The translations under genes were made by a program, and so were the position numbers. This document shows positions 48,331-60,123 of a stretch of DNA of 64,000 bases, in pieces. The first letter of the stretch is position 1; every line of letters begins with the position of its first letter. The DNA is from Ashinkailepas kermadecensis (Eukaryota > Arthropoda > Thecostraca > Neolepadidae). The notes below the pieces were generated by a model. The model had not been told where the DNA came from. It was given only the letters and a program-made list of their open reading frames with translations, and searched no databases. The stretch spans positions 1,062,501 to 1,126,500 of the forward strand of contig JAOTOM010005146.1 in assembly GCA_034440615.1 (NCBI GenBank), in the 5' to 3' direction.

Positions 48331-48590
48331 TGGAGGAACTCGGTGACCCATTGTGGGGCTTGTGTTGCCATTGGAGGGACTGGGTGACCCATTGTGGGGC
48401 TTGTGTTGCCATTGGAGGGACTCGGTAACACATAATGGGGCTTGTGACATCATTGGAGTGACTCGGTGACCTATTATTTGGCTTGTGTCATCATTGGAGG
48501 GACTCGGTGATCCATTATGGGGCTTGTGTCATCATTGGAGGGACTCGGTGACCCATTATGGGACTTTTGCCGTTATTGGAGGGACTCAAT
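48331..48590. repeat. 41-bp tandem repeat
   Basis: About six copies. Unit starts TGGAGGAACTCGGTGACCCA at 48331 and 48372. Later copies diverge (CATCATTGGAG). Confidence 0.92.
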
Positions 48591-49510
48591 CAATCCAAAA
48601 TGTATGAATATCTCCACTCTTGTGCATGCTGCATGGTTGTATGCCTGTGTCTACGCATGCATTAATAGCTGAAAAAGCCTTTCCAATATCGCTGCTTCAC
48701 CGCTCCTGCCTGCCACCTACCTGACAACTTCAGCATCGTTCTGGCAGCTGATTTACCAGACACTCTGCAAACTGTCGTACTACAGGCTTCTTCGAAAGTT
48801 GTGAGAAACGTCTCGTGAAGTTATCAACTGGAAGGTTCAATTGAGCTATGGTACATTCGACTTTAAGCCCGTAAGCATCACATAATCGAGCAATGACTCC
48901 AAACGGCAGTCTCGTGCTAACCTACTCCGGGAACTTTGTGGGTAAAGGAAATACATGTATTTTGCTAAGGAAGTGTACTTGGGATATGTAATGTGTTCTC
49001 CAGACCATTTGCAATCACAATTTAGATTGTTCTCCTTATAGCGGTCTTTATTGGTTAAAGTAGGACGTGAAGGCGGCCGGAAATCTAATCATCCAGCAGG
49101 AAACTGTGGATGCGACAATTGCCGTATTCCATGTCGGAAACCAATTATAATCCAAATTGAATTACCTATCGGAAGGAAAAGAAATTCAGTCGTTTGCAGT
49201 CGATGCGCCCCTAAACAACAAATTCAGTCGTTCTTTGAGTATTGCTAAACATACTCGCAACCTTCGGTACATTTTGGCTAACATTGTGGCGCATTTGTCT
49301 CGGAGAATATAGCAATAATAAGATATGCGAAGCCCTTCAATTGGCCTGATGTTCTGTAATTAGTCGGTCGACCCGGGCACGATGGGGGAGTGAGCCTGAC
49401 ATTGCGCCACTTTTAGGAGACATACCATTGCAACATTGTTGCTACACTTACCGCTTTTCTTGCTAATTCAGCGTACCCGATCACCTTTCTATCACTCTGT
49501 CTCTTTATCT
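48591..49510. other. Unassigned intergenic sequence
   Basis: No gene is recognised. Contains a D4 core match at 49196-49219. Confidence 0.3.
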
Positions 49511-50890
49511 CCCCCCGAGAGATGGATGCGTGGCCCACCAGTGAGTGTTAGGCTCGCAATATGAGTATTTATATCCTCTCCCATCTCTCCTCCCCCGAGA
49601 GAGGGTGGGGCCCACCAGTGAGTGTTAGGCTCGCAATATGAGTATTTATATCTCTCTCCCACTCGCCCCCCGAGAGAGGGATGCGTGGCCCACCAGTGAG
49701 TGTTAGGCTCACAATATGAGTATTTATATCTCTCTCCCACTCGCCCCCTCTTCCCCCCGAGAGAGGGATGCGTGGCCCAGCAGTGAGTGTTAGGCTCGCA
49801 ATATGAGTATTTATATCTCTCCCACTCGCCCCCGAGAGAGGAATGCGTGCACAGTGAGTGTTAGGCTCACAATATGAGTTTTTATATCTCCCCCGCCCCC
49901 CTTCCCCGAGAGAGGGATGCGTGGCCCACCAGTGAGTGTTAGGCTCGCAATATGAGTATTTATATCTCTCTCCCACCGCCCCTCTTCCCCCCGAGAGAGG
50001 GATGCGTGGCCCACCAGTGAGTGTTAGGCTCGCAATATTAGTATTTATATCTCTCTCCCACTCGCCCCCCCGAGAGAGGGATGCGTGGCCCACCAGTGAG
50101 TGTTAGGCTCGCAATATGAGTATTTATATCTCTCTCCCACTCGCCCCCCCCCGAGAGAGGGATGCGTGGCCCACCAGTGAGTGTTAGGCTCACAATATGA
50201 GTATTTATATCTCTCCCCACTCGCCCCCTCTTCCCCCCCGAGAGAGGGATGCGTGGCCCACCAGTGAGTGTTAGGCTCGCAATATGAGTATTTATATCTC
50301 TCTCCCACTCGCCCCCCCCCAAGAGAGGGATGCGTGGCCCACCAGTGAGTGTTAGGCTCACAATATGAGTATTTATATCTCTCTCCCACTCGCCCCCTCT
50401 TCCCCCCCCCGAGAGAGGGATGCGTGGCCCACCAGTGAGTGTTAGGCTCGCAATATGAGTATTTATATCTCTCTCCCACGCGCCCCCTCCCCCCCCGAGA
50501 GAGGGATGCGTGGCCCACCAGTGAGTGTTAGGCTCGCAATATGAGTATTTTATATATCTCCCCCTCTCCCCCCCCGAGAGATGGATGCGTGGCCCACCAG
50601 TGAGTGTTAGGCTCGCAATATTAGTATTTATATCTCTCTCCCACTCGCCCCCCGAGAGAGGGATGCGTGGCCCACCAATGAGTGTTAGGCTCGCAATATG
50701 AGTATTTATATCTCTCTCCCACTCGCCCCCTCTTCCCCCCCCGAGAGAGGGATGCGTGGCCCACCAGTGAGTGTTAGGCTCGCAATATGAGTATTTATAT
50801 CTCTCTCCCACTCGCCCCCTCTTCCCCCCCCCCCAAGAGAGGGATGCGTGGCCCACCAGTGAGTGTTAGGCTCGCAATATTAGTATTTTA
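49511..50890. repeat. Minisatellite, about 70-95 bp unit with pyrimidine tract
   Basis: Seventeen copies marked by GTGAGTGTTAGGCTCGCAAT. Each unit also has GAGAGAGGGATGCGTGGCCC and TATTTATATCTCTCTCCCAC followed by a C-rich tract of variable length. Length variation lies almost only in the C/CT tract. Small ORFs here on the - strand are artefacts. Confidence 0.97.
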
Positions 50891-51369
50891 GGTTCAAACT
50901 TGAGGGATCCTGTTCATTCATGGATCTTATTCATGAATCCATGGTCCAATCTTGCGTCCGCCTGGCACGCTAGATGTATATAACAACATAAGAACATTAT
51001 TTTTGTTTTAGAGTTGAACCTGAAGGTCCACGCCAGATGTATCTGGGCAGCATGAGAGCAGTATATCTGTATTAGAGCTGAACTTGAAAGTTTACGCTAA
51101 ATAGCGTTTATGTCAAAGTTCACGGCAGTTAAATATAGGTAATAGGTAGTAAACCACCTAAATAGGCGAGGATGGATCACATTGGTGGCTGATTGATTCC
51201 ATGTAGTATCACTTTTGTAAAATAAATTTAGTTCGAATTTTTGATGAGGTGGCTTTGTGAACCAAAATTATATTGCTAAGCAGAGCTTGTTGCCTGAACC
51301 TTGGCCCCACCACGCTATTCATGAAATTCAGTTCAACAGCAGAATTTTGACTGATAGTTTGAATGTGCC
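50891..51369. other. Unassigned intergenic sequence
   Basis: 50970-51110 contains two related stretches (TTAGAG(T/C)TGAAC(C/T)TGAA). No gene is seen. Confidence 0.3.
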
Positions 51370-51556
51370 GTCAGTGCACCGACACGGTCGCCGCGGTAGC
51401 TTGCCCCCTACCTTATCGGGCCAGCTGCCAACTGCCCTCCCAGCCGGGGGCTAAATGTGAGCGCGTGAGGCGACTCGAACCGTGTCTTGCAAAGGCAGGG
51501 AAGACCAGTGCAGGCCAGCGCTCCAACCAACTGAGCTGCTGGGGCAGCTATAAGAC
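51370..51556 (-). mobile_element. SINE-B, tRNA-derived (copy 2)
   Basis: On the - strand the head has AGCTCAGTTGGTTGGAGCGC (A box), CCTGCAC at the anticodon-loop position and GGTTCGAGTCGCC (B box). The body has CCCCCGGCTGGGAGGGCAG and TTGGCAGCTGG and continues to ACCGCGGCG, as in the copy at 6188-6385. The boxes match the tRNA consensus better than in copy 1, so this copy is younger or slower to decay. Confidence 0.75.
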
Positions 51557-51993
51557 AACGGGACATCTGTGGCGCTAAAAAGGTTCGAAGGATTTTAACA
51601 CGTTGTCCATCGCGTTACCCACGACCATAGCCATAGGCATAGCTAGCATTCCCACGCACTGCGTAAGTATTGAAAGAAAGCAAGTTAAAGAAGAAAAGAC
51701 AGATAAAAAGTTGTACGAGCAGGCCAAATTCATATTCGACTGACATTTACATCACTGGCTCTCTTATCCGACGGCGTCATATCCGCCGATGTTTGTGGCG
51801 AGGTGTCTCTCCTTTGCCTGCCAGATTTGAGGGCATGCCATGACGCCATAGACACCTCAGGCTCTCAGGCTTGCACAAATTAAGTTTTCACGGTATCGAC
51901 ATTTACTGGTCCACAGCTTCCCTGTAGAATTGCACCCAGGGTGTCGGCCTGGGTTTCACTGAAACGTTTGCATCACTGCCCAAGAGTATTGGA
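51557..51993. other. Unassigned sequence, possibly decayed LINE
   Basis: No clear ORF. It precedes an RT remnant at 51994 and may hold its decayed upstream part. Confidence 0.25.
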
Positions 51994-52131
51994 GTTTGTC
52001 CAGGCTCGGCTATCGGCTCCCGGCTCTAATGCGTCCTTCCTAACGACTTCAGTGAGTTCTCGTGGGACATAGCAGTTGTGCACTACGCTGATGACACCCA
52101 CATTTTAGTCAATGATAGTAAATTAAAATTC
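51994..52131 (+). pseudogene. LINE reverse-transcriptase palm remnant
   Basis: A single frame reads a GSAIGSRL block, one TAA stop, CVLPNDFSEFSW and then HYADDTHILV, ending near 52131. PQGS-x-L and YADD are the standard order of RT motifs, so this is a decayed non-LTR retrotransposon fragment. It differs from the CR1-like copies, which have FADD and NNIE, so it represents a second LINE lineage. Confidence 0.7.
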
Positions 52132-52189
52132 AAAACTTCGTCACCGGCACAGAAAGAGTCCGGTTTTCTCTGACATTTGACTCCGAGCT

Positions 52190-52725
52190 AATGTGGTCGA
52201 TGTAAGTGCCGCGAGCACTCAACGTGATCGATGTAAGTGCCGCGAGCACTCAATGTGATCGATGTAAGTGCCGCGAGCACTCAACGTGATCGATGTAAGT
52301 GCCACGAGCACTCAATGTGATCGATGTAAGTGCTGCGAGCACTCAACGTGATCGATGTAAGTGCCGCGAGCACTCAATGCGATCGATGTAAGTGCCGCGA
52401 GCACTCAACGTGATCGATGTAAGTGCCGCGAGCACTCAACGTGATCGATGTAAGTGCCGCGAGCACTCAATGTGATCGATGTAAGTGCCACGAGCACTCA
52501 ACGTGATCGATGTAAGTGCCGCGAGCACTCAATGTGATCGATGTAAGTGCCGCGAGCACTCAATGTGATCGATGTAAGTGCCGCGAGCACTCAATGTGAT
52601 CGATGTAAGTGCCGCGAGCACTCAATGTGATCGATGTAAGTGCCGCGAGCACTCAATGTGATCGATGTAAGTGCCGCGAGCTCTCAATGTGATCGATGTA
52701 AGTGCTGCGAGCACTCAATGGACGC
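52190..52725. repeat. Minisatellite, 31-bp unit with hairpin
   Basis: About 17 copies with GTGATCGATGTAAGTGCCGC then GAGCACTCAA. Each holds the palindrome ATCGAT, a GTAAGT string and the small hairpin AGTGC-CGCGA-GCACT. Variants are ACGTG versus ATGTG, and CACGA or CTGCGA in the loop. Confidence 0.96.
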
Positions 52726-53400
52726 TCTTGGACAGCGATCAAATTGTACGCACCATCTCCCATGGGACGGTGTATTTTCGTGAGCATGGTCTTCTTATTG
52801 TAGATGCAGAACATTTCGGGCTGATTTTCTACCGTACTAATTCCTGGGTATCTGCGTCTCCACAGCAACTGAGCGTCGTGTACGAGTTTCGACTGGTCTG
52901 TCTCATCTATGGGGAAGCATTCCTCCTACCGTCATATCCCCACTGATGCTGTCACCGATCCGGCACTGTGGTTTGACGTATGGAATTAGAACGAAACAGA
53001 TGTCTCGCAGTAAACAAATTATGGAGTATTCAGCACGAGTCATTTTCGGCCGCACGAAGTTCTACGACGTCTGGGATGTGCTCGAGGCGCTGCACTGGCC
53101 TAGTGCGGAGAAGCTGGTCGCTTGCCACGCCTGCCAAGCTTACCACGCTCACCACACTCGATTGCTCAGCTAACATGAGCAGCAAACTTCCCAATGCGAT
53201 GCGATTAGGAAACCTTAGGAACATATTACTCTTGTAAGCGAGCGCCTGACATCTCAACATATCCAGAAGCCTCGCAATATTTCCGTAAGTTTTCCTTATC
53301 GCATCGTATTCGCAACTTTCGCTGGTCATGTGGACGGGGTAATAGGCATCTATGTTGCACAACGAAGTACCACTGGAGTTGACACGACTGCCGGAGACAC
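52726..53400. other. Unassigned intergenic sequence
   Basis: ORFs of 71-110 codons on both strands (for example 53030-53362 -), none with known motif. Confidence 0.3.
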
Positions 53401-53683
53401 TGTCCTACACTTCAGACGATATTTGTCCTACACTTCAGACGATATTTGTCCGGCACTTCAGACGATATTTGTCCGCCACTTCAGGCGATATTTGTCCCGC
53501 GCTTCAGATGATAGTTATCCGGCACTTTAGGCGATATTTGTCCGGCACTTGAGATATTTGTCCGGCACTTCAGATGATATTTGTCCGGCACTTCTGACGA
53601 TATTTGTCCAGAATTTCAGACGATATTTGTGCTGCATTTCTGACGATATTTGTCCGGCGCTTTAGGCGATATTTGTCCGGGTT
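53401..53683. repeat. Minisatellite, 23-bp unit
   Basis: About twelve copies of a unit with TGTCCGGCACTTCAGACGAT plus ATT. Substitution-rich, with one short copy near 53550. Confidence 0.95.
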
Positions 53684-54045
53684 CACATCCGAGCCAGAAT
53701 TATGGGCTTAGATGTTTGTAAATGTGTAACTGGTGTTTCTGTTCGTGGCTACATTATTATCCATTATTTTACCAAATCGACGGAGGTGGTGATGGCAACA
53801 AGTGTATGGAGGACGACATGAATATAGGTATGTTTGCGTTCCTGTCTGTCATATTTTTGCACGTTTTAACTGCTGTGGTAACAAAACTTTTCCTATTTGG
53901 TGTTCGTGAACGAATCAGTTTCCAATCGACTTTAACCAGTGCCAGGATATCCCAGTTGTTGGTATTACATTAGCACTTGCAGCACCAGTGCCAGGATATC
54001 CCAGTTGTTGGTATTACATTAGCAGTTGCAGCTCATGAAACTGAT
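53684..54045. other. Unassigned sequence with 49-bp duplication
   Basis: GCCAGGATATCCCAGTTGTT and its following 20 bp occur at 53941 and 53990. No gene is seen. Confidence 0.4.
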
Positions 54046-54286
54046 GACCCGGCCAGTGAGGGCTCCTGATCCGGCCACCGCACCAGTGAGGGCTCCTGAT
54101 CCGGCCACCGCACCAGTGATGGCTGCTGGACGGCCACCGCACCAGTGAGGGCTCCTGATCCGGCCACCGCACCAGTGAGGGCTCCTGATCCGGCCACCGC
54201 ACCAGTGATGGCTGCTGGACGGCCACCGCACCAGTGAGGGCTCCTGATCCGGCCACCGCACCAGTGATGGCTGCTGGACGGCGCTG
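54046..54286. repeat. Minisatellite, 29/30-bp units
   Basis: Eight copies in two forms: GGCTCCTGATCCGGCCACCG (30 bp) and GGCTGCTGGACGGCCACCG (29 bp). Order suggests copying of a two- to three-unit block. Confidence 0.95.
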
Positions 54287-55219
54287 AGCACGCGTCTACA
54301 TTGGCCTGATGACGTACTGCCGGCGGTAGCGAGCGGACGCCAGGCCGTGCTACTCAGCCGCTGGTCAGGAGTGACGAGACAGCTGCCTCGTTAGGTGATG
54401 GATATCCCGCTCCACTGGCGCACCGCCTCAAACCGCTGTTTTGACACACCGCGACCAGCCCATACATCGAGCATGTGCCAGACCGCCTGCGGCGTGTTTG
54501 TTTATCCTCGGGGGGGGGGGGGGGGGGGGGGGGCGGTGCCCAAAGGACGCCGACGTCATGGCGGCGGCCTGCGCTGGGTGGAGAAGGCCCGATGGATGGC
54601 TGCTGCCGTCTGATTGGTCGGCTACTCTCGGTGGAAGCTCTGAGTCTCATGGTTTCAGTGGTGACCCCTCGACGGTCACGGGGCGGGCCGATTCAGTCGC
54701 CTTTGTCTCGTCGACGGCGACCACCGGCGCTCCTGTCGCCTTCGTCTGCAGGAGTTGGCGGTCCCAGTCAGTATGCTATGGGTGCGACAGGTAGCTAACC
54801 ATCGCGTAGCTTGTTGCGAAGTTTTTAGAGCTTTTTCGTGATGTGCGCATTGTTGAATCTCTTCTTCCATCGATAAAATATGTAGTGCAAGCTTTGTACT
54901 TTCTACTGACGCTTCGTCAGGTATTTTGTGCAGTTTTCAGGCAGGATGTTTTTGTTTTAAAGCCTAACGAAGGGCTAGTAGTAAGTAAGCCCAGAGGTTT
55001 GCACCCCATCATTTTATCTATGGGGAAATGAAACAACACAGACACCACCAAAACGATCCCAAAATACCACCTAGTAAAAATTCCTTCCACATTTATGACC
55101 GCTTCCCCAGTCAAGCTGCATTCCCTGTTGCAGAAGCATTACTGGGATAGGCGGGAACTCGAAACGCTAGGATCTGACCTCATTGGAGTCAATAGCGGCG
55201 CCCCGCATCCCAGTCAAAT
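54287..55219. other. Unassigned sequence with a 24-bp G-run
   Basis: 54510-54533 is an uninterrupted run of 24 G. Open frames around it (up to 117 codons) read Gly repeats through this run and are not credible genes. Confidence 0.4.
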
Positions 55220-55283
55220 CTTGTAAGAGAACGTTCTTGTAAGAGAACGTTCTTGTAAGAGAACGTTCTTGTAAGAGAACGTC
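55220..55283. repeat. 16-bp tandem repeat, exactly four copies
   Basis: CTTGTAAGAGAACGTT four times (last base C in copy 4). Unit junctions form the palindrome GAACGTTC. Confidence 0.97.
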
Positions 55284-55849
55284 CTGCGAGCGTCTCATTA
55301 CATATTGGGAAGAGGTAAAGGGTAGTGCAGAAGAGTCTCAACATTTCTTTTTGTATAAAACAACCATTTACACTGAACAGCAGTAATGAGGAAGGCCATT
55401 TCACTGCTAAACAAGATGGTTCCGCGGGCGGTGCAGCAGGGATGGGGTATAGGGGCAAGGACAAGTCCAAGGGGCAAAGATGGCAACCGCCCTACCCCTC
55501 TGAACCCGAAAGGCGAAAGTGGGTGGTCAGCATGCACCCTGTCGAATTTCGAAAGGCACCCCTCCGACCAAAAAGTCACCTACGGGAGGTCGGAAAGCAT
55601 CCCTTTGAAATTCTTGGGATGAAGGGCGCCCATCCGGAGAAATGGCGCGTTCTCAGCATTACATTTGCACATTTACAGCTTACGATAGTGACTTCAGCGT
55701 AAGGTGAAGAAAATATTGTTCATATTAGACATGTCTAGTCTTGCCAGCTGTTGATAAACTACAAGGATCATTATCAAACTTTTGATTAAAAAATTGTTCT
55801 TGAATCTTTACCATTCGTTGCAAACAGCATCCGAGGGAGAGTCTCTCAT
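55284..55849. other. Unassigned intergenic sequence
   Basis: An ORF on the + strand (55325-55702, 125 codons) shows no known domain. No RNA gene is seen. Confidence 0.3.
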
Positions 55850-56043
55850 CAGGGGCGTATCCAGAAATTGTCACGGCGATGGGCACATTTCCTGTGAGAC
55901 CTTCGGCGAAAACATTCGTTGAACGTGGGGAGGGGTGCAATCGACCCTTTCTGAAGAGGTTCCTTTCCCTGATGGAGGGGAGTCACCTTTCCATAGGGGG
56001 GAGGGGGGCACATGCTCCCAGTGCCCCACTGTATCTGCCCCTG
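55850..56043. mobile_element. Candidate MITE with 15-bp terminal inverted repeats
   Basis: Left end CAGGGGCGTATCCAG (55850-55864), right end CTGTATCTGCCCCTG (56029-56043). The arms match with two mismatches. The interior has a G-rich and C-rich pair (GGGGGGCACATGCTCCC). Ends starting CAGGGGC and a short non-coding interior resemble non-autonomous DNA transposons such as hAT-type MITEs. No target-site duplication could be confirmed. Confidence 0.5.
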
Positions 56044-56384
56044 GCACTGATAACAACGTGGCTCCCGAGGAAAGCGGCTTACATATGAAGCACGGGCATC
56101 ACTTTGAACTTGTTCGCACGGAAATGTACTCCGTGTTTGTACCGAATGATGTCAGCGCGAACATTTTTGTCCGTCGAATCACCCGACTGGCTCCAGCTGG
56201 TTCCATGGAAGTTGAACTAGGGCTATGCTAGCAGCTAGTGGACCGACCATGTGAAATTTCCCGGGTGCGGCATTATTTGGAAGGAAATGGGAAAGCAGAG
56301 CGCGACTTTGTCCGTCGGAAACCGTTTGAGCTGATACGCATGGGCGATGTACCATGCCACAGTACGGGTGTGTGTGGGCGGGGG
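56044..56384. other. Unassigned sequence
   Basis: No gene or RNA recognised. It becomes G-rich at the start of the next array. Confidence 0.3.
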
Positions 56385-57700
56385 GGGGGAAGCTTGATGG
56401 GGGGGGGGGGGGCGACCCGACAACACCCCTTATCGGCGTGGGGGTGTGGGGGGAGCTTGGCGACCCGACAACACCCATCGTCAGTGTGGGGGGGGTGTCG
56501 GCCGCCCCAAAACCCTTATCAGTGTGGTAGGTGTGTGGGGGGGGGGGGGGAGCTTGGCGACCCGACAACACCTTATCAGCGTGTGGGGGGGGCTTGGGAG
56601 CCCCCAAAAACCCCTCCATAGTGTGGGGTGTGTGGGGGAGCTTGGCGACCCGACAACACCCCCTTATAGGTGTGTGTGTGTGGGGGGGGGTTGTGACCCG
56701 ACAACACCCCTTATCAGCGTGGGGGGGGGGGGGAGCTTGGCGACCCGACAACACCCATTATCAGCGTGGGGTGTGTGGGAGGGGGGAGCTTGGCGACCCG
56801 ACAACACCCATCGTCAGTGTGGGGGGGAGCTTGGCGACCCGACAACACCCCTTATCAGTGTGGTAGGTGTGTGGGGGGGGAGCTTGGCGACCCACAACAC
56901 CCTTATCAGCGTGGGGGGGGGGGGGCTTGGCGACCCGACAACACCCATCGTCAGTGTGGGGGGGAGCTTGGCGACCCGACAACACCCCTTATCAGTGTGG
57001 TAGGTGTGTGTGGGGGGGGGGAGCTTGGCGACCCGACAACACCCCTTATCAGTGTGGGGGTGTGTGTGGGGGAGCTTGGCGACCCGACAACACCCCTCAT
57101 CAGCGTGGGGTGTGTGTGGGGGGAGCTTGGCGACCCGACAACACCCCTTATCAGCGTGGGGGTTGTGGGGGGCTTGGCGACCCGACAACACCCCTTATCA
57201 GCGTGGGGTGTGTGGGGGGAGCTTGGCGACCGACAACACCCCTTATCAGCGTGTGGGGGGGGCTTGGCGACCCGACAACACCCCTTATCAGCGTGGGGGG
57301 TGGGGGTGAGCTTGGCGACCCGACAACACCCATTATCAGCGTGGGGTGTGGGGGGGGCTTGGCGACCCGACAACACCCATCGTCAGTGTGGGGGGAAGCT
57401 TGGCGACCCGACAACACCCCTTATCAGTGTGGGAGGTGTGTGGGAGGTGTGTGGGGGGGGGAGCTTGGCGACCCGACAACACCCCTCATCAGCGGGGGGG
57501 GGGGGGGGGGGAGCTTGGCGACCCGACAACACCCCTCATCAGCGTGGGGTGTGGGGGGGGGGGGGGGGAGCTTGGCGACCCGACAACACCCCTCATCAGC
57601 GTGGGGTGTGTGTGGGGGGGGGGGAGCTTGGCGACCCGACAACACCCCATATCAGCGTGGGGGGGGAGCTTGGCGACCCGACAACACCCCTCATCAGCTA
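56385..57700. repeat. Minisatellite, about 50-bp unit with G-runs
   Basis: About 27 copies marked by GCTTGGCGACCCGACAACAC, with CCCTTATCAG/CCCATCGTCAG and a GTG-G(n) part. G-run length varies from about 4 to more than 15 between units and accounts for most length variation. Two units (56500, 56600) have an altered CCCCCAAAA centre. Glycine-rich ORFs in all frames are artefacts. Confidence 0.97.
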
Positions 57701-59761
57701 ATGTTTGCAGGCTGGCCAAATCCGGCGACGAAAGAAAGAAGCGGGAGAGTCATATACCGTTGCAGAGAAGGAAACGAAAATAATCCTTCTTCCTAACTCT
57801 CAGATCGCTACCACCACCCTACAAACAACATAGTAGCATGGATGTGTCAACAGGCAATGCCATATTCTTGTCCTCTAAACTGAGGGGAACAAATCCAATT
57901 TCTGGGACCAATGTCACATAGCTCTGAAATCCAAGGACTAACATTGGAAAACATGCTTTCAGCCCTTCTTTCGAAACATTGCAGGGACGAGAACAATTGT
58001 TTTAGAACATTGCAGGGAACATGTCCACGGCAGCCCAACACAGATAATACCCTCAGGAGAATAGGTGGCTCGTGGCCCAAATCACTTCTAGGGGCTCGTG
58101 ACACATGAACTCTGCAGAATGCACGACATAATGCTCAAGTGCAACGTCCTCGGAGGGATTTATGTGAGAAGGCTAGAATTTGCACTGACTTAGCTTGCCG
58201 CTTGTTTCGAATGTACCTTGCATATCTGTGGATCTTCGATTATATAACGAGTCGCTCCGCTCATTTTCGAGAAGATGAGTACCTAATCATCACCATAATT
58301 GCATACAATTTGGTGCACTCACACTCTGAATTTTAATATAACACCCATACAATTACCATGGTGCCTGATGAGGTAGCACTCGCAATTACTTAGTGCATTT
58401 CGAACAATGTTTATTCCGACAGAACGAGTGAGCGAGCGAACGAGCGAGGCGAACGAACGAACTCCGTCTTGCGGACGAGACCAATTCAGACTCAGCCTTG
58501 TTTGCTTGTTTGCAGGGGTTTCCAAGATTGCTCTTGATTCAGGCCTCAAGGCACTGGCTATGCAAAGCTGCATGTGACAAGAATTGTCGCAAAATGGTAC
58601 ACTGGCATGTTAGAATGCACCAACGTTTCCACACTTTTAGATATGAGACCGAATATTCAAAATATTGAGGAATAAGGTGCTTGATTTGATCGGCTGCATC
58701 GAACTTTGCATGATGTACCGAGGTATCCACGCGCGAGAAACAGTGAACTGACAATACAATTCCACAACACAGATCAGTCAGACAGCATGAGTGGTTGGTT
58801 GGTTGGTCGCCAGGAACCGAACCTAAACAGCCCTGGCAAGGTCCCGCCAGCCACGTGAGCACGGGACATTTATCTGCTGCGGCACCTCTAATTTTCCTCA
58901 ACTAAAAATATTAGAGGAAAAGAGTCCTGGATGGATGACCACCACAAACCCCATATAAACGTCAGCCATGGACTTGGATCGGCCGAACACAACCGGCACC
59001 TCCGTCCACCTGGTGGCAAAGCTGGTGGAGGAACAGCGGCTCTCCAACCTCCAGGCATAGAGAACGAGCTATCGGACGGTCAGAACTTGCGACGCTCACC
59101 GCAGTCGACCCTCTGCATCACGCTTTGCGTGCCTTCGTTAGCAATTTGACTCTTCACTAACGGAATGCACGCGTGCCTCGTCAGCTTTGTTGGTACTCTA
59201 CCAACAAAAAGGAAAAGAAAAGATGATTATAGAATTGCATGAAAGTTGGTATGGTCGGATGCTCTAAAAATTTTCAGTCGTCTTCTAAGCCTAAAAGTCG
59301 TTGAATACGCACCATGCGTAGTGCTGGGAAAACATCTTTTTCATGTTAATCTCATCAAAGGCACACTGGGGCGTGGCACATTTTATTTGTCGGAAACAAT
59401 GAAAAACAAACAGAAACTGGAAGCCTCACAGTCCGTGTTTGGTGCGGCGGTCGTCGCCAGGACCTCGAGCTGGGAAAGGCCCGACACTGGCGCTGTCGGT
59501 TTATGGACAGGGGCCCGGACGGGTCGTTAGGCAAAACAAAATCCGTGTGACTTGTTTACGAAGTCGCACGCGAGTTCTCAACGTGCTCGGGCATCTCGCA
59601 GGGCCGTCACACAGAGATGCAAACTGTGCCCTGCGTAGGCTGTACCATTCTCTTGCCGCGACATGGATTCACAACCCGTTGGCAGAAGCATTGCACCCAG
59701 CCTATCAGAACAAATATCAGCAAATAAATCGTGTCAACGGTTATCAAGTGTCGATGGTGAA
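57701..59761. other. Unassigned intergenic sequence
   Basis: Over 2 kb without recognised genes. ORFs are at most about 131 codons. Simple motifs are GAGCGA/GAACGA steps at 58425-58460 and GGTTGGTT at 58794-58806. Confidence 0.3.
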
Positions 59762-60123
59762 AGCGGTGCTGGTGCGCCTATTGGAGAGCACCACACCCCG
59801 TGCCAGCCATGGCGGGTCGTCTGTAGGAGTCTGAGTTGGGATGGGGGGGGGGGAGGTGGGGGGGGGCGGGTTTGGCGCGCCTGTTGGAGAGCGCCACACC
59901 CCGTGCCAGCCATGGCGGGTCGTCTGCGGGAGTCTGAGCTGGGGGGGGGGCGGTTTTGGTGCGCCTATTGGAGAGCACCACACCCCGTGCCGGCCATGGC
60001 GGGTCGTCTGTAGGAGTCTGAGTTGGGAGGGGGGAGGAGGAGGTGGGGGGGGCGGGTTTGGCGCGCCTGTTGGAGAGCGCCACACCCCGTGCCGGCCATG
60101 GCGGGTCATCTGTGCGAGTCTGA
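59762..60123. repeat. Tandem repeat, 80-110 bp unit, four copies
   Basis: Each copy has CGCCTATTGGAGAGC/CGCCTGTTGGAGAGC, CACACCCCGTGCC(A/G)GCCATG, GCGGGTCGTCTG and a G-run spacer. Copies alternate between the two forms, so a two-copy block was duplicated. Confidence 0.93.

Noticed and set aside
51370..51556. tRNA-Ala gene on the - strand
   Set aside because: The boxes are good, but arm pairing fails and the sequence belongs to the SINE-B family.
54354..54798. Gly/Pro-run ORFs around 54510
   Set aside because: They are translations of a 24-bp G homopolymer. The frame is undefined if run length varies.
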